NCBI RefSeq assembly: GCF_019042275.1
Contig: NZ_JAHQCW010000005.1
Span: 1 to 64,000, forward strand
Length of the DNA: 64,000 nt
Source: Diplocloster agilis
GTDB lineage: Bacteria > Bacillota > Clostridia > Lachnospirales > Lachnospiraceae
Direction of reading: 5' to 3'
The position numbers and the translations under genes were made by a program. Below are positions 53,732 through 62,935 of this stretch, piece after piece. Below the pieces are notes generated by a model. The model was not told the origin of the DNA. It searched no databases and saw only the letters and a program-made list of their open reading frames with translations. Numbering within the stretch: the first letter of the stretch is position 1; each line of letters starts with the position of its first letter.

Positions 53732-54433
53732 TCAAAATTTTGTAATATAACCCAACACCCGGGCATCCACTGAAAGGCGGTCGGAATATTCAGAATCCGA
53801 AGCAAAAGTAAGTCCTGACCTGGCGCTGCATATGGAGCAGATTTCCTTACCCGGCTGATTATAAATCTCGCGGCCGCAATCCCAACATTGTTCCAGGTGC
53901 CAGACAAACCGATTCGCATTGCGATTAAAAAAATGACGGTACATGTCTTTATCCAATACACTCATCTTGTGATAGGCAATATAACGGCGCCAGCGGCGAT
54001 AGTCGTTAAAAGCGATTTCAGCCGCTGAAAAACTCATAGAAAAAATGTGGGATACATCGTTAGCATTTTTACACTCAGAATAGTGGATCGCGATACGCGG
54101 TGCTAGTATGTTACTGGCAAAATAATTGGCGTCTGCTTCATTTTGCTGTGAATCCCCGGTATGATTCAATACATGATGACCTAATTCATGCATAAGAGTA
54201 AAGCGTATTCTGCAATTTTGCAAAGTATCATTATAGTAGATCTTATTTTTTAGGCGAAAAGCATCGTCGCTGACCTGCAGGCAGGTGGCCCTTTTCTCTG
54301 TATTCTGATCGGAATATTTCAAACACTCATAGCCATATTTTCGCAATAAAGAGAAGCAGTCTATTGGAAAAGAGTATATGGAATTTGTCTCAAAAACATC
54401 TAAGATTTCTTGTTGAATACGAAGCGTATCCAT
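53732..54433 (-). CDS. ImmA/IrrE-family metallopeptidase with C-terminal zinc-ribbon-like part
   Basis: 233 aa. The zincin motif HELGHH (LMHELGHHVLNH) and the third ligand region NEADANYFASNIL are intact. A Cys cluster (CWDCGRE and CSIC) forms a ribbon-like tail. ImmA proteins cut their partner repressor when DNA is damaged or the element is sensed. The partner is encoded 11 bp upstream (54445). Together they would switch on the tail genes on the other strand. Confidence 0.88.
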   Translation of the reverse strand: MDTLRIQQEILDVFETNSIYSFPIDCFSLLRKYGYECLKYSDQNTEKRATCLQVSDDAFRLKNKIYYNDTLQNCRIRFTLMHELGHHVLNHTGDSQQNEADANYFASNILAPRIAIHYSECKNANDVSHIFSMSFSAAEIAFNDYRRWRRYIAYHKMSVLDKDMYRHFFNRNANRFVWHLEQCWDCGREIYNQPGKEICSICSARSGLTFASDSEYSDRLSVDARVLGYITKF

Positions 54434-54444
54434 AGGATCACCTG

Positions 54445-54774
54445 CTAATCTGATAATAAGGTCCTGATAATTTCCTGCTTTTGCTCCACCGATAATTTTC
54501 TGCCATTTCTGGCTACTAAAGATTGAATGTCTTCATAAGACGGTTCATAATCATTTACCGTTTTGACCGGTTTACCGGTACGTCCCAGGAGATAATCGAT
54601 ATCTACCTGAAATAGGTCAGCTATTTGTTCCAGGGTTTCAAAATCGGGTTCTCTATTTCCATTTTCATACATGCTGACGGCGCTCCGGGATATGCCGAGT
54701 ATTTCAGCCAATCCATCCTGTGTGTATCCAGCCTCAATTCTTAAACTCCGAAAAACACTATTAAAATTTCCCAT
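54445..54774 (-). CDS. XRE-family repressor (ImmR-like)
   Basis: About 109 aa. The HTH (IEAGYTQDGLAEILGISRSAVSMYENG) is followed by a short tail (DIDYLLGRTGKPV) seen in phage and ICE repressors. GGAGGT precedes ATG 54774. Between it and the tail genes lie repeated CACGAAACGT palindromes and a good rightward promoter, the likely sites of repression. Confidence 0.88.
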   Translation of the reverse strand: MGNFNSVFRSLRIEAGYTQDGLAEILGISRSAVSMYENGNREPDFETLEQIADLFQVDIDYLLGRTGKPVKTVNDYEPSYEDIQSLVARNGRKLSVEQKQEIIRTLLSD

Positions 54775-54800
54775 ATTACCAACCTCCATGCCTATATAAT

Positions 54801-55078
54801 ATCACGTTTTGTGATGAATGTAAATAAAAATAGACACGAAACGTAAAAAAAAGTGTTGACACAGATTACTGGATGTGATATAACATTAATAGACACGAAA
54901 CGTGACGAACTCTATTTTTTAAATCTACTTGTTTTATAGGATGTTAGCATGGTTTAAAAGCTATATATACATAAATCTAATGAAAATTAGCAATACAATG
55001 TAAAATTGTAATTTTGAATTAGAGATAAAAAGTAAGTAAGTTAGCATATTTTTTTTGGTGAGTTAGGACACGAAATGT
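54801..55078. promoter_or_regulatory. Repeated repressor operators (CACGtttCGTG type)
   Basis: Four copies: ATCACGTTTTGTGAT (54801-54815), ACACGAAACGT (54834-54844), ACACGAAACGTG (54893-54904) and ACACGAAATGT (55068-55078). The second and third flank the rightward promoter. The first lies just before the repressor gene and may serve autoregulation. The remaining AT-rich DNA up to 55276 shows no other feature. Confidence 0.7.
54856..54884 (+). promoter_or_regulatory. Rightward promoter of the tail-gene cluster
   Basis: TTGACA (54856-54861), 17 bp, TATAAC (54879-54884), lying between two repressor operators. The first downstream gene is at 55277. Confidence 0.8.
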
Positions 55079-55276
55079 AAATAAGAACTAATGTTCGATA
55101 TTATAATACCATAATTTGGTAATCCGTGCAAGAGGAGTTTTATATTTCTGTTTTATATTTCCAGGATTTTAATCTTTGCATACTATTTTAAATTCTAATC
55201 AGCAAATATCTAATGTTGTAACTAAAGTTCTACTAACTCAAAAGATTATCTGTATAAACAAAAAGGAGAAGTTGTT

Positions 55277-55384
55277 ATGATCATGCCAAATTTACATTTT
55301 GATAATACCAGAAAGAGTAAAGTTCATTATAACCGGTTTATTAAAATTAAATTAGTAGAGAGTAAGGGATATTATTATGAATAA
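55277..55384 (+). CDS. 35-residue small protein at the start of the tail cluster
   Basis: ATG 55277 is preceded by AAAAGGAG at eight bases distance, and the stop overlaps the next start (55377) in a translational-coupling layout. The product begins MIMPNLHFDNTRKSK. It has no known family and may be a leader peptide for the transglycosylase gene. Confidence 0.5.
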   Translation: MIMPNLHFDNTRKSKVHYNRFIKIKLVESKGYYYE

Positions 55385-55874
55385 TTTAAAGAGAAAACTG
55401 CTGGTGACACCTGTTTTGCTCTTACTATTAGCTGCAGTCATGCCCATGAATATACTGGGTAATGAGGCGGAGGAAAATAGGGAATCTCTGCGAACCTATA
55501 TAGAATCAATCAGTGAGGAATATAATATCTGCCCGGAGCTGGTGGAAGCGATCATAGAAGCTGAAAGTAACTGGAATCCGCAGGCGGTAAATGGTCAATG
55601 TATCGGGCTGATGCAAATTAACAGTTACTGGCATCAGGATCGAATGGAGAGACTCGGGGCTGCCGATCTGACAGATCCAAGACAGAATATTTTGGTTGGT
55701 ATCGATTATCTGTCCCAACTATTTTCGGAAAATGAAGATATTTATCTGGTATTAATGAAATATAACATGTGTCAGGATACGGCATATCAAAAATGGAGAG
55801 CGGGTGATTATTCTAATTATGCGGTTTCCGTGGCCGCCCGGTCAAGCGAATTAGAACGGGAACATGGAAAATAG
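55377..55874 (+). CDS. Secreted lytic transglycosylase (SLT domain)
   Basis: 165 aa with a signal peptide (LLVTPVLLLLLAAVMPMN). The SLT core is clear: catalytic Glu in IIEAESNWNPQAVNG, then GLMQINSYWHQDRM and NILVGIDYLSQLF. It cuts glycan strands of peptidoglycan. As the first full gene after the phage-like promoter it could help assembly or release of the particle. It overlaps the 35-aa gene. Confidence 0.85.
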   Translation: MNNLKRKLLVTPVLLLLLAAVMPMNILGNEAEENRESLRTYIESISEEYNICPELVEAIIEAESNWNPQAVNGQCIGLMQINSYWHQDRMERLGAADLTDPRQNILVGIDYLSQLFSENEDIYLVLMKYNMCQDTAYQKWRAGDYSNYAVSVAARSSELEREHGK

Positions 55875-55892
55875 GAAGGAGGATGCAAAGCA

Positions 55893-56177
55893 ATGGAAAA
55901 TCAGAAGGAGGTACTCGCATGGATGCTAAGTTTGGAAAAGCTTTTTTTGGAGCACAGAGAATTAATGGAGGGCGTAAGAGACGGCAAAGAAATCGAGCCG
56001 TTAGACAGTCTGAATGATTATTGTGTACATCTTTATAAGGGGCTTAAGCAGCTTTCAGAGGCTTCCGGCATACCTGTTATGACGAGAATGCAGGGAGACG
56101 GACTTTACCGCAGAAATTATATCATACACAACGGTATCGAGTATTTTCAGCTCGAACCGCTGCAAACGGCCAGGTGA
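55893..56177 (+). CDS. Unknown protein of the phage-like cluster
   Basis: 94 aa, mostly helical with a C-terminal beta-like part (YIIHNGIEYFQLEPL). No family recognised. GAAGGAGG lies upstream of ATG 55893, and the next frame follows directly. Confidence 0.6.
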   Translation: MENQKEVLAWMLSLEKLFLEHRELMEGVRDGKEIEPLDSLNDYCVHLYKGLKQLSEASGIPVMTRMQGDGLYRRNYIIHNGIEYFQLEPLQTAR

Positions 56178-56188
56178 GGGGGGATCAT

Positions 56189-56605
56189 ATGAGAAAGGAA
56201 ATACTGGAAGAATATATCGATGCTTGCGAATTGGTAAAAGAAACGGAAGAAGACATCAAATATTTAAAAAAGAAAAAACGGGCATCGGAGACGGGAGAAG
56301 GTCCTGGCAATAAATATTCCAATGCAGACAATTACATGAAAGCTACAGGCCGGGAAGATGTGCTGGAGAAGGATTGGCAGCTGCATTTGGAAGAGAAACT
56401 GTTAGAGGAGCGGAAGAAAAATGCTGAACGTGTAAAACTGCAGGCGGAAGAGTTCCTGAACACGGTACCGGCGCGTATGCAACGCATTATCCGGTTTAAA
56501 GTGTTCCAGCGTCTGACTTGGGAAGCGGTAGCTGTAAAAATGGGAAGAGGGGCTACCGGTGAGAGCGTGAAAAAGGAATATTTCAGGTTTTTGAATGAAA
56601 ATTAA
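56189..56605 (+). CDS. Sigma-region-4/ArpU-like phage late regulator (putative)
   Basis: About 138 aa. A long charged helical N-terminus is followed by an HTH-like end (MQRIIRFKVFQRLTWEAVAVKMGRGAT split over residues about 100-128, then KKEYFRF), as in ArpU/RinA-type proteins that switch on late phage genes. GAGGGGGG precedes ATG 56189. It is placed just before the structural genes, where such regulators usually sit. Confidence 0.6.
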   Translation: MRKEILEEYIDACELVKETEEDIKYLKKKKRASETGEGPGNKYSNADNYMKATGREDVLEKDWQLHLEEKLLEERKKNAERVKLQAEEFLNTVPARMQRIIRFKVFQRLTWEAVAVKMGRGATGESVKKEYFRFLNEN

Positions 56606-56750
56606 ACTTTTTTGAAATAAATGAAAGTTTGTCCTGGATGTCCTACATGTCCCATTTGGAAATGATAGGATAGAAAAAAAGCTGACAGGTCACACAAAAC
56701 ATGTTTATTCCCATCGGTTGATGCGGGATAACACACGTAAGGAGGATAAG

Positions 56751-57026
56751 ATGGCAACAGATATAAAACAACAGGTGCTTCAGGCTATTTATGCGGAGTA
56801 CCAGAAGGAACTGCCAAATATGGGGGAAATCACAAGTAAAAAATTACAGATAGAAGAGCAGATATTTTTGGCTGCTTTGATGAAGCTGCAGAATGAGAAA
56901 TTAATACAGGGGGTGTTTTGGAGTCCGGCTGAGACGATGGATATCAGAAGGGTTCGGGTATTAAACCGGGATAACCTTTTTCTTACCAAAGAAGGAGTAC
57001 AGTATATGGAAAATCATTCGGTATAA
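56751..57026 (+). CDS. YjcQ-like winged-helix phage protein
   Basis: About 91 aa. It resembles the small YjcQ family (IKQQVLQAIYAEYQKELP; NEKLIQGVFW; LFLTKEGVQYMENHS). AAGGAGG precedes ATG 56751. Its role in phages is not known; a DNA-binding regulator is plausible. Confidence 0.6.
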   Translation: MATDIKQQVLQAIYAEYQKELPNMGEITSKKLQIEEQIFLAALMKLQNEKLIQGVFWSPAETMDIRRVRVLNRDNLFLTKEGVQYMENHSV

Positions 57027-57206
57027 ATGCCGGATAGCTGAAATAAAGACAGGAATTTGTAGAACAGTATTGACTTGGTAATAGGTTCGGCTGCTGTCGG
57101 ACTTTATTATAAATAATCTGCCTGGGCGCGGGCGTAATCGGCGCGGGTACACGGGGACGCGACCCCGATAATAAGCGAAGTACCGGACAGAGAAGGTGGA
57201 GATTTT

Positions 57207-57407
57207 ATGGATAGAAAGTTTTTAAAAGATCTGGGCATAAAGAAAGATTGTGTAAATCAGATCATGACACAATACGGAAAAGCACTAACAAAGTTTCATA
57301 ACCAGATCAAAAACCAGGAAGCCATAATAGATCAATTGCGCAATGAACTTCTTCAAAATAACGGCCATATCGACAGACCGCAGAATGTCGACAAAGACAA
57401 AGAATAA
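57207..57407 (+). CDS. Small coiled-coil protein, resembles the N-terminus of a phage scaffold protein
   Basis: 66 aa: MDRKFLKDLGIKKDCVNQIM then a helix with heptad-like pattern. The opening resembles GP20-type scaffold/minor structural proteins, but the protein stops early. It may be a leftover of a deleted capsid module or a small tail factor. AGAAGGTGG precedes ATG. Confidence 0.5.
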   Translation: MDRKFLKDLGIKKDCVNQIMTQYGKALTKFHNQIKNQEAIIDQLRNELLQNNGHIDRPQNVDKDKE

Positions 57408-57453
57408 AAACACGAAAAGTGTTAAACAAAACAACTGGAAAGGATGATTAAAA

Positions 57454-58305
57454 ATGGCAGGAATTACACCGAGAAAAGGTACAGAGAGAGCAACCATCGA
57501 TTGCAGCATGATCGTGGCAACCACAAAGGAGGAGAATCCCAGAAGCATCGCGATTACATCGGGAAGCAAAATTGCTGTGGAACCGCAGGTAGAGACTACG
57601 GAAGCGGTAAAATTAATCGTAAAGGGCGTACTCAAGGCCCAGAAACCTGAAAAGAGAACGCTTACCGGGCATCTGATTACATTAACTGATAATTTGACGA
57701 TTCTGGAGATGATCGAGATTCTGCAGGGCGGTACCCTGGTGAAAGACAGTGACGGAAATATCGTGAGTTATGAACCGCCGGTATCCGGCGCTGAGTACGA
57801 ACCGGTGAAGTTCGTGCTGGACGTATATTCCGCTCAGATGTCAGGGTCCGAAGTGATCGGATACGAAAAGATTACATATCCTGGCTGTACCGGTCAGCCG
57901 GCAGGATTAAACTCCGAGGATAACGTCTTCCGGGCAACGGAATATCCGATCAGTTCTTCCCCGGCCAGCGGCGAAGCACCTTATAAGATCGAATATGTAA
58001 AAGAGCTGCCGGTTGTTGAGCAGGTGATCGGAACCCTCAGTGTGACAAGCGCAGCCGGTACTGCGGCTGGAAAAACAAAACTGACGGTAACTCCGGCAAA
58101 AGCCATCTCCAACAGCTATAAGTTCAAAACCGGTGTATCCGTTTCTATACCCGCTTATGATGAAGTGTGTGCGGATGACTTTACAGCGTGGAACGGTACA
58201 GAGGAAGTAAGCGCCGCTAACGGGAATAAAATCCTGGTTGTGGAGTTGGATTCTGAATATAAAGCGAAGAAAGCCGGTATTGCGGACGTAATCGCAATGG
58301 CGTGA
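57454..58305 (+). CDS. Major tail tube protein with C-terminal extra domain
   Basis: 283 aa. The N-terminal two thirds (MAGITPRKGTERATIDCSMI; KGVLKAQKPEKRTLTGHLITLTD) fit a phage major tail protein, placed as usual just before the tail chaperones and tape measure. Residues about 190-283 form an added Ig-like domain (LTVTPAKAISNSYKFKTG). GGAAAGGATG precedes ATG 57454. No sheath gene is adjacent, so the tail should be non-contractile. Confidence 0.75.
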   Translation: MAGITPRKGTERATIDCSMIVATTKEENPRSIAITSGSKIAVEPQVETTEAVKLIVKGVLKAQKPEKRTLTGHLITLTDNLTILEMIEILQGGTLVKDSDGNIVSYEPPVSGAEYEPVKFVLDVYSAQMSGSEVIGYEKITYPGCTGQPAGLNSEDNVFRATEYPISSSPASGEAPYKIEYVKELPVVEQVIGTLSVTSAAGTAAGKTKLTVTPAKAISNSYKFKTGVSVSIPAYDEVCADDFTAWNGTEEVSAANGNKILVVELDSEYKAKKAGIADVIAMA

Positions 58306-58319
58306 CAGGAGGAGAGAGG

Positions 58320-58778
58320 ATGGTAACATCGTTACATGATTTAAAAAGATATGCGGGCGGTTCTGAAGTGGAGCTGCCCGGCTTCCTCTCCGAGGAGCCG
58401 CTGATTGTGAAACTGCGCAGGCCTTCACTGCTTCATCTGGCAGAGTCCGGGGGGATACCGAATCCGTTGCTGTCTACGGCGGCAGAGCTCTTTAAAAATG
58501 GGACATCAAACGCAATGAAAAATGGGGAAGGCCTTGCTGAGATGGGTAAAATCATGCACTGTATAGCCAAGTCGGCGCTGGTTGAACCGACTTATGAAGA
58601 ATTTGAAGAGGCAGGATTAAACCTTACAGATACACAGCTTATGTATATTTATAATTACGTGCAGACAGGGATTGACTCCCTGCGCATATTTCGTCAAGAG
58701 CAAGGATCTGCTGAGAATCATAAATCTGGCGGTAATGCAGCACAAAAGCCCGAGTCAAATCATGAAGATCAAAGATAG
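58320..58778 (+). CDS. Tail assembly chaperone, upstream frame (gpG-like)
   Basis: About 152 aa. An N-terminal block (LSEEPLIVKLRRPSLLHLAESGGIPNPL in part) is typical of Firmicute phage tail chaperones before the tape measure gene. AGGAGGAGAG precedes ATG 58320. The 3' 100 bp overlap a second frame (58672-58908) whose product resembles the downstream half of chaperones, so a frameshifted GT-type fusion is likely. Confidence 0.78.
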   Translation: MVTSLHDLKRYAGGSEVELPGFLSEEPLIVKLRRPSLLHLAESGGIPNPLLSTAAELFKNGTSNAMKNGEGLAEMGKIMHCIAKSALVEPTYEEFEEAGLNLTDTQLMYIYNYVQTGIDSLRIFRQEQGSAENHKSGGNAAQKPESNHEDQR

Positions 58779-58908
58779 CTATGTAAGTTTTTGCTTTGAT
58801 GAGGCGTGTGAGTATATAAGGGCAAAAATAGCGAATGGTGAGGAACCTGTTTATGAAAAAAGAGTGACAAATATGAGAGAATTTTATGCTGAATTGGGGG
58901 CGGGTTGA
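58672..58908 (+). CDS. Tail assembly chaperone, downstream frame (gpT-like, likely made by frameshift)
   Basis: Up to 78 aa: DLLRIINLAVMQHKSPSQIM then DSYVSFCFDEACEYIRAKI, the usual pattern of the second chaperone frame in siphophages. It lies in the +1 frame relative to 58320. It has no good start with a ribosome site until ATG 58762, which would cut off the conserved first block. Entry by ribosomal frameshift at TTT-C (58689-58692) is a good candidate. It overlaps the tape measure start. Confidence 0.7.
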   Translation: MTPCAYFVKSKDLLRIINLAVMQHKSPSQIMKIKDSYVSFCFDEACEYIRAKIANGEEPVYEKRVTNMREFYAELGAG

Positions 58909-61900
58909 TGGAAGGAATGGGAAATACAAATATAAAGTTAGATTTGTCCAGCTTAAAAAAAGCAGTCAATGATGCAGAAAAAGAGTTGGGTAGAATCGAA
59001 ACACAATCAAAGCTGGCACAGTCTGAATTAAGCAAACTTGAAGCCGTCTCCAAAGGCGTTGGAGGAATGTTTGAAGAAGCAGCCCGAAATTCACAACTGT
59101 TTACAACAGAGCTTGAGAATGCGGTAAGCAAAGCAAATGTATATCGTCAAAGGATTGGAGATTTGAATAAAGAAATTCAGGACTCGCAGAAGGAACAGAA
59201 ACAATTAAAGACAGCTCTTGAAGAGATGTCCCAAAAATACGAAACTGCACAACAAAAAGTAAAAACTTTGGCACATTCTCAAGCAGAGGGAACAGAAGAA
59301 TATAAAAGAGCTGTAGAGGCTGCAGAGAATTATAAGAATAGTATAATTCATATGCAAGATCAATATGATTATTTGTCTCAGGAAATCGAAGGCGCGGGAG
59401 ATGCAGTATCAAAATTTCAGACAAAGCTTAACAATACGGAAAAAGATATAGGGACAATAGCTGGCAAACTGGATGAAACTCAAAACAATGCAATTGTTTT
59501 GGGACAGTCTTTTGAGGATGCCGGCGGTAAAATGGATTCCTTTGGGAAAAAAATAGGGGAAACAGGTAAACTACTTTCATCTAAACTTACGAAACATATT
59601 GTAACAGCCGGAAAAGACAGTATAACTTTTGCACTGGAGGCGGAAGAAAGTTTTTTGCGGGTTGGTTCCATGATCGATGGAACAGTAGTAACCTATGATA
59701 AACTAAAATCTGAAGTAACAAAATCGTCAAATGAGACCGGAGTTTCCATTACAGAGTTTAATGATGCCTTGTATGAAACTCTAAATGCCGGAATTGATAG
59801 TGCGGATGCGATACAATTCACAAATGATATGATTAAGCTGGCTAGAGGCGGATTTACTGACACAACAAAAGCTGTAGAAGGGGTTGCGCTAACGCTAAAT
59901 ACTTATGGACTCAGTGCGGATCAGGCTACGACGGTATCTGACAAACTGATCAAGTCCCATCAACTTGGTAGGATAGCGGTAGATGATTTGGTCACAAGTT
60001 TAGGCCAGATTCTCCCTATAGCATCGTCTGTTAATGTTGATATTGATAATGTTTCAGCTGCTATGGCTATATTAACTCAAAATGGTATTTCTACAGCAGA
60101 TGCTACTAAAAACTATACGTTATTGTTGGAAGAGCTTGGAAAAAGCGGATCGAATGCAGATACGGTTTTACGCAATATGTCTGGAAAAGGATTTGCTCAA
60201 CTGGCGGAAGAGGGAAAACCTGTTACCGAAATACTGCAAATGCTCAACGATGGCGCGGAGCAATCAGGTATGTCATTGGATGATATGTTTGGATCGGCTG
60301 AAGTTGCGCAGAGTGCATTTATTTTAATGAAAGACAGCGGGACAGAATATAATGATATTCTGGGTGAAATACAGACCTCCACTGGGGAAACACAACAGGC
60401 TTTCGATGATATGAATGCAACATCAACAATAAAGATACAAACAGAACTTAATAAGTTAAAGAATACCGGAATTGAAGTGGGAGAAAAACTCATACCATTC
60501 ATTAGCCAGGGAATTGAGTTTATTGGTAAGCTGGCGGACAAATTCAATGAATTAACGCCGGAACAACAAAAAAATATAATTGCTACAACCGGTATTGTTG
60601 CAGCACTGGGGCCTTTGTTATCTATCACGGGATCTGTAACTTCGGGATTAGGTAATATGGCTGGTGGTTTTGGTAGTATACTGGAAGCTATGGGAAAAAG
60701 ATCCGTGATCCAGGAATCGGCTACGGGCCTTTTAGGAGTAGCTGATGCTTCCATGGCGGCTGGATCAAATACGGGGGTGTTGGGAGGAACCTTAGCGAAT
60801 CTAATTTCACCTACAGGCTTAGCAGCTGTGGCAATAGGCGGCGTAGCTGTTGCACTGACGGCTTACTGCTTAAAACAGCAAGAAGCTAATAGTGGAGCGA
60901 CAAAGTTAAAAAAATCCAATGAAGATATCAATGATTCTTTTTCCATTATGCTGGATGGAATAAATGAATGGCAGGATAAAGTGGGTTCAGCAACCAGCTC
61001 TATGTCTGGATTCAATGATCAGATATTGATCTCGTCAGAAAAACAAAATAATCTTAAAACGCAAATGAGAGACATACAAGAAGAGATAACGACCATTTCA
61101 GAACAAGCAGCAGATGATAGACGTGAACTAACAGAGAGTGAGATTCAGAGATTAGATGAATTGTTTGAAAAAATGAGAGATTTATCGGCACAGGAACTTT
61201 CTGTTTATAGTGCAAGGCTGGATGTAGTGGTAGATCAGGCGAATACATTAAAGGACAGTAACGATCTTACAGTATCGCAGTATGAAGATAGAGCCGCACG
61301 AATTACAAAGGCCGCAGAAGAAGAAACACAGAATATTATTGATAAGGCTTACGAAAAATATACGACTCAAATGGCCCTTAATAAAAAAGAAATGGAAAAT
61401 AATTCTTCATATTCCCAGGAATGGCTCCAGCTACAAAATGAAGTTGCGTCTAAAGAATACCAAAGCGAAGTTGATGCTGCCAAAAAGAAAAAGGGCGATA
61501 TTTTACAAATAGAGGCGGAAGGATATCAACAAAGAAGTGAAGGATTACAGCAGTATTTATCAGATCTATCTATTTATTATGAGAAAGTAGGAGAAGAGAA
61601 TAAAAAATATTCAAACGAGATAACGGCAGATCATGATGAGTTAAACACTAAGGTTTTGTCGGGTGAGTACACGCAAATGGAAGCCCGGAATGAAATGCAG
61701 AAAAAGAAGTACGATCTGGAGGATGAATGGAGTGCCAATATGGCTAAGCTGAATGAAAAATACTTAGCTAATATGGATGATACGACATTAAAAGAAGCAG
61801 GGATTTGGTTACAATGGATATTGGACTCTGAGCAATCGGGTGCCACTCTTACTGAGACTCAAAAGCAGACGGCAGCAAATTTAGTATCAGCCTTGGATTC

Positions 61901-62879
61901 CTTACCGGAAGAATTTGGAACAAAAGGTCAGGAGACGTTGGAAGCGTTAGGTATTAGTTTGGCAGATAATGGAGATATACTGTATACATCTACGGAGCTT
62001 TCTGGTCAAAAAGCGCTGGGGGGTATAAAGGCAAGCATGGATGCGGGGCTTCCTGAGATACAGGAAAACTGGGATATATTTGGTACTACGAGTGGTTCAA
62101 ACTATACCCAAAGTCTGGGGGAATCCATTAATAACGGTAGTGAACTTGTTTCAAGTTTTAGTAAGGCACTAATGGTAGGCGCACAAATTGGAATGGATGC
62201 CGTGAACCTTCCCGGACATGCATATATGCAAGGAAGCAGTGTATCAGCCAATTATGGTGAAGGTATGAGCGGAAACACATTCATGGTCACAGACGCTGTA
62301 GGAAATACTGCAGATGAAATTAGCCAACTAGATTCATCAAATTTTGACTCTAACGGTTGGGGCCGGGATTGTATAAAAAATATGTCTGAAGGAATTAGTT
62401 CCGGAAAAGAATCATTCCTGAAAAGTGCTGTTAACGGTGTTGCGGATTTTATTAAATCTATATTACATTTCTCAAAACCAGATATAGGACCCTTGAGAGA
62501 ATATGAAAAATGGATGCCAGACATGATGCTTGGTTTTGCTAAAGGAATAAACGATAGTAAGCATTTTATTACTGATGAGTTGAATGTATTGACAGATGAT
62601 ATGGCAGCTATTATGGAAAATACTAATTCAGGTAAATTAGATTATACTCAGTTTGTTTATTCCTCCGAAGCGGATAGGTATATAGACATAACGAATACAC
62701 AAAAAATGGACCTTGACTATAAAAAATTGGCAGCTTTACTCGCTGAAGAATTTCATAAGGCACCAATTAAATTAGATACCTCCATAATTATGAACGATGG
62801 TAATGTCTTAATGGACAGCGAAATCGTAGGTCGAAAAACTGCTCCTGTAGTATCCAGAATAATATCAAAGAAAATATAA
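58908..62879 (+). CDS. Phage tail tape measure protein (TP901-type core)
   Basis: About 1323 aa. The N-terminal 200 residues are coiled coil. The TP901-like core follows (SITFALEAEESFLRVGSMID; SVNVDIDNVSAAMAILTQNG; ELTPEQQKNIIATTGIVAALGPLL), then more coiled coil near 720-900 and a C-terminal part. Its length sets tail length. At about 0.15 nm per residue a tail of roughly 200 nm is expected. No peptidase or transglycosylase domain was noticed within it. The gene is more AT-rich than most of the window. Confidence 0.9.
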   Translation: MEGMGNTNIKLDLSSLKKAVNDAEKELGRIETQSKLAQSELSKLEAVSKGVGGMFEEAARNSQLFTTELENAVSKANVYRQRIGDLNKEIQDSQKEQKQLKTALEEMSQKYETAQQKVKTLAHSQAEGTEEYKRAVEAAENYKNSIIHMQDQYDYLSQEIEGAGDAVSKFQTKLNNTEKDIGTIAGKLDETQNNAIVLGQSFEDAGGKMDSFGKKIGETGKLLSSKLTKHIVTAGKDSITFALEAEESFLRVGSMIDGTVVTYDKLKSEVTKSSNETGVSITEFNDALYETLNAGIDSADAIQFTNDMIKLARGGFTDTTKAVEGVALTLNTYGLSADQATTVSDKLIKSHQLGRIAVDDLVTSLGQILPIASSVNVDIDNVSAAMAILTQNGISTADATKNYTLLLEELGKSGSNADTVLRNMSGKGFAQLAEEGKPVTEILQMLNDGAEQSGMSLDDMFGSAEVAQSAFILMKDSGTEYNDILGEIQTSTGETQQAFDDMNATSTIKIQTELNKLKNTGIEVGEKLIPFISQGIEFIGKLADKFNELTPEQQKNIIATTGIVAALGPLLSITGSVTSGLGNMAGGFGSILEAMGKRSVIQESATGLLGVADASMAAGSNTGVLGGTLANLISPTGLAAVAIGGVAVALTAYCLKQQEANSGATKLKKSNEDINDSFSIMLDGINEWQDKVGSATSSMSGFNDQILISSEKQNNLKTQMRDIQEEITTISEQAADDRRELTESEIQRLDELFEKMRDLSAQELSVYSARLDVVVDQANTLKDSNDLTVSQYEDRAARITKAAEEETQNIIDKAYEKYTTQMALNKKEMENNSSYSQEWLQLQNEVASKEYQSEVDAAKKKKGDILQIEAEGYQQRSEGLQQYLSDLSIYYEKVGEENKKYSNEITADHDELNTKVLSGEYTQMEARNEMQKKKYDLEDEWSANMAKLNEKYLANMDDTTLKEAGIWLQWILDSEQSGATLTETQKQTAANLVSALDSLPEEFGTKGQETLEALGISLADNGDILYTSTELSGQKALGGIKASMDAGLPEIQENWDIFGTTSGSNYTQSLGESINNGSELVSSFSKALMVGAQIGMDAVNLPGHAYMQGSSVSANYGEGMSGNTFMVTDAVGNTADEISQLDSSNFDSNGWGRDCIKNMSEGISSGKESFLKSAVNGVADFIKSILHFSKPDIGPLREYEKWMPDMMLGFAKGINDSKHFITDELNVLTDDMAAIMENTNSGKLDYTQFVYSSEADRYIDITNTQKMDLDYKKLAALLAEEFHKAPIKLDTSIIMNDGNVLMDSEIVGRKTAPVVSRIISKKI

Positions 62880-62935
62880 TAGAAATGAGGTTGCCATGTT
62901 TATAAAGCGGAATGAAATAAATGGGAGGAATACGC

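Noticed and set aside
53641-53746. Short plus-strand frame (VHALGAVLDLGRAASIADTI) that looks like the end of a gene
   Set aside because: Protein-like but only about 35 codons, no start, and overlaps the end of the ImmA-like gene; too little to call a pseudogene.
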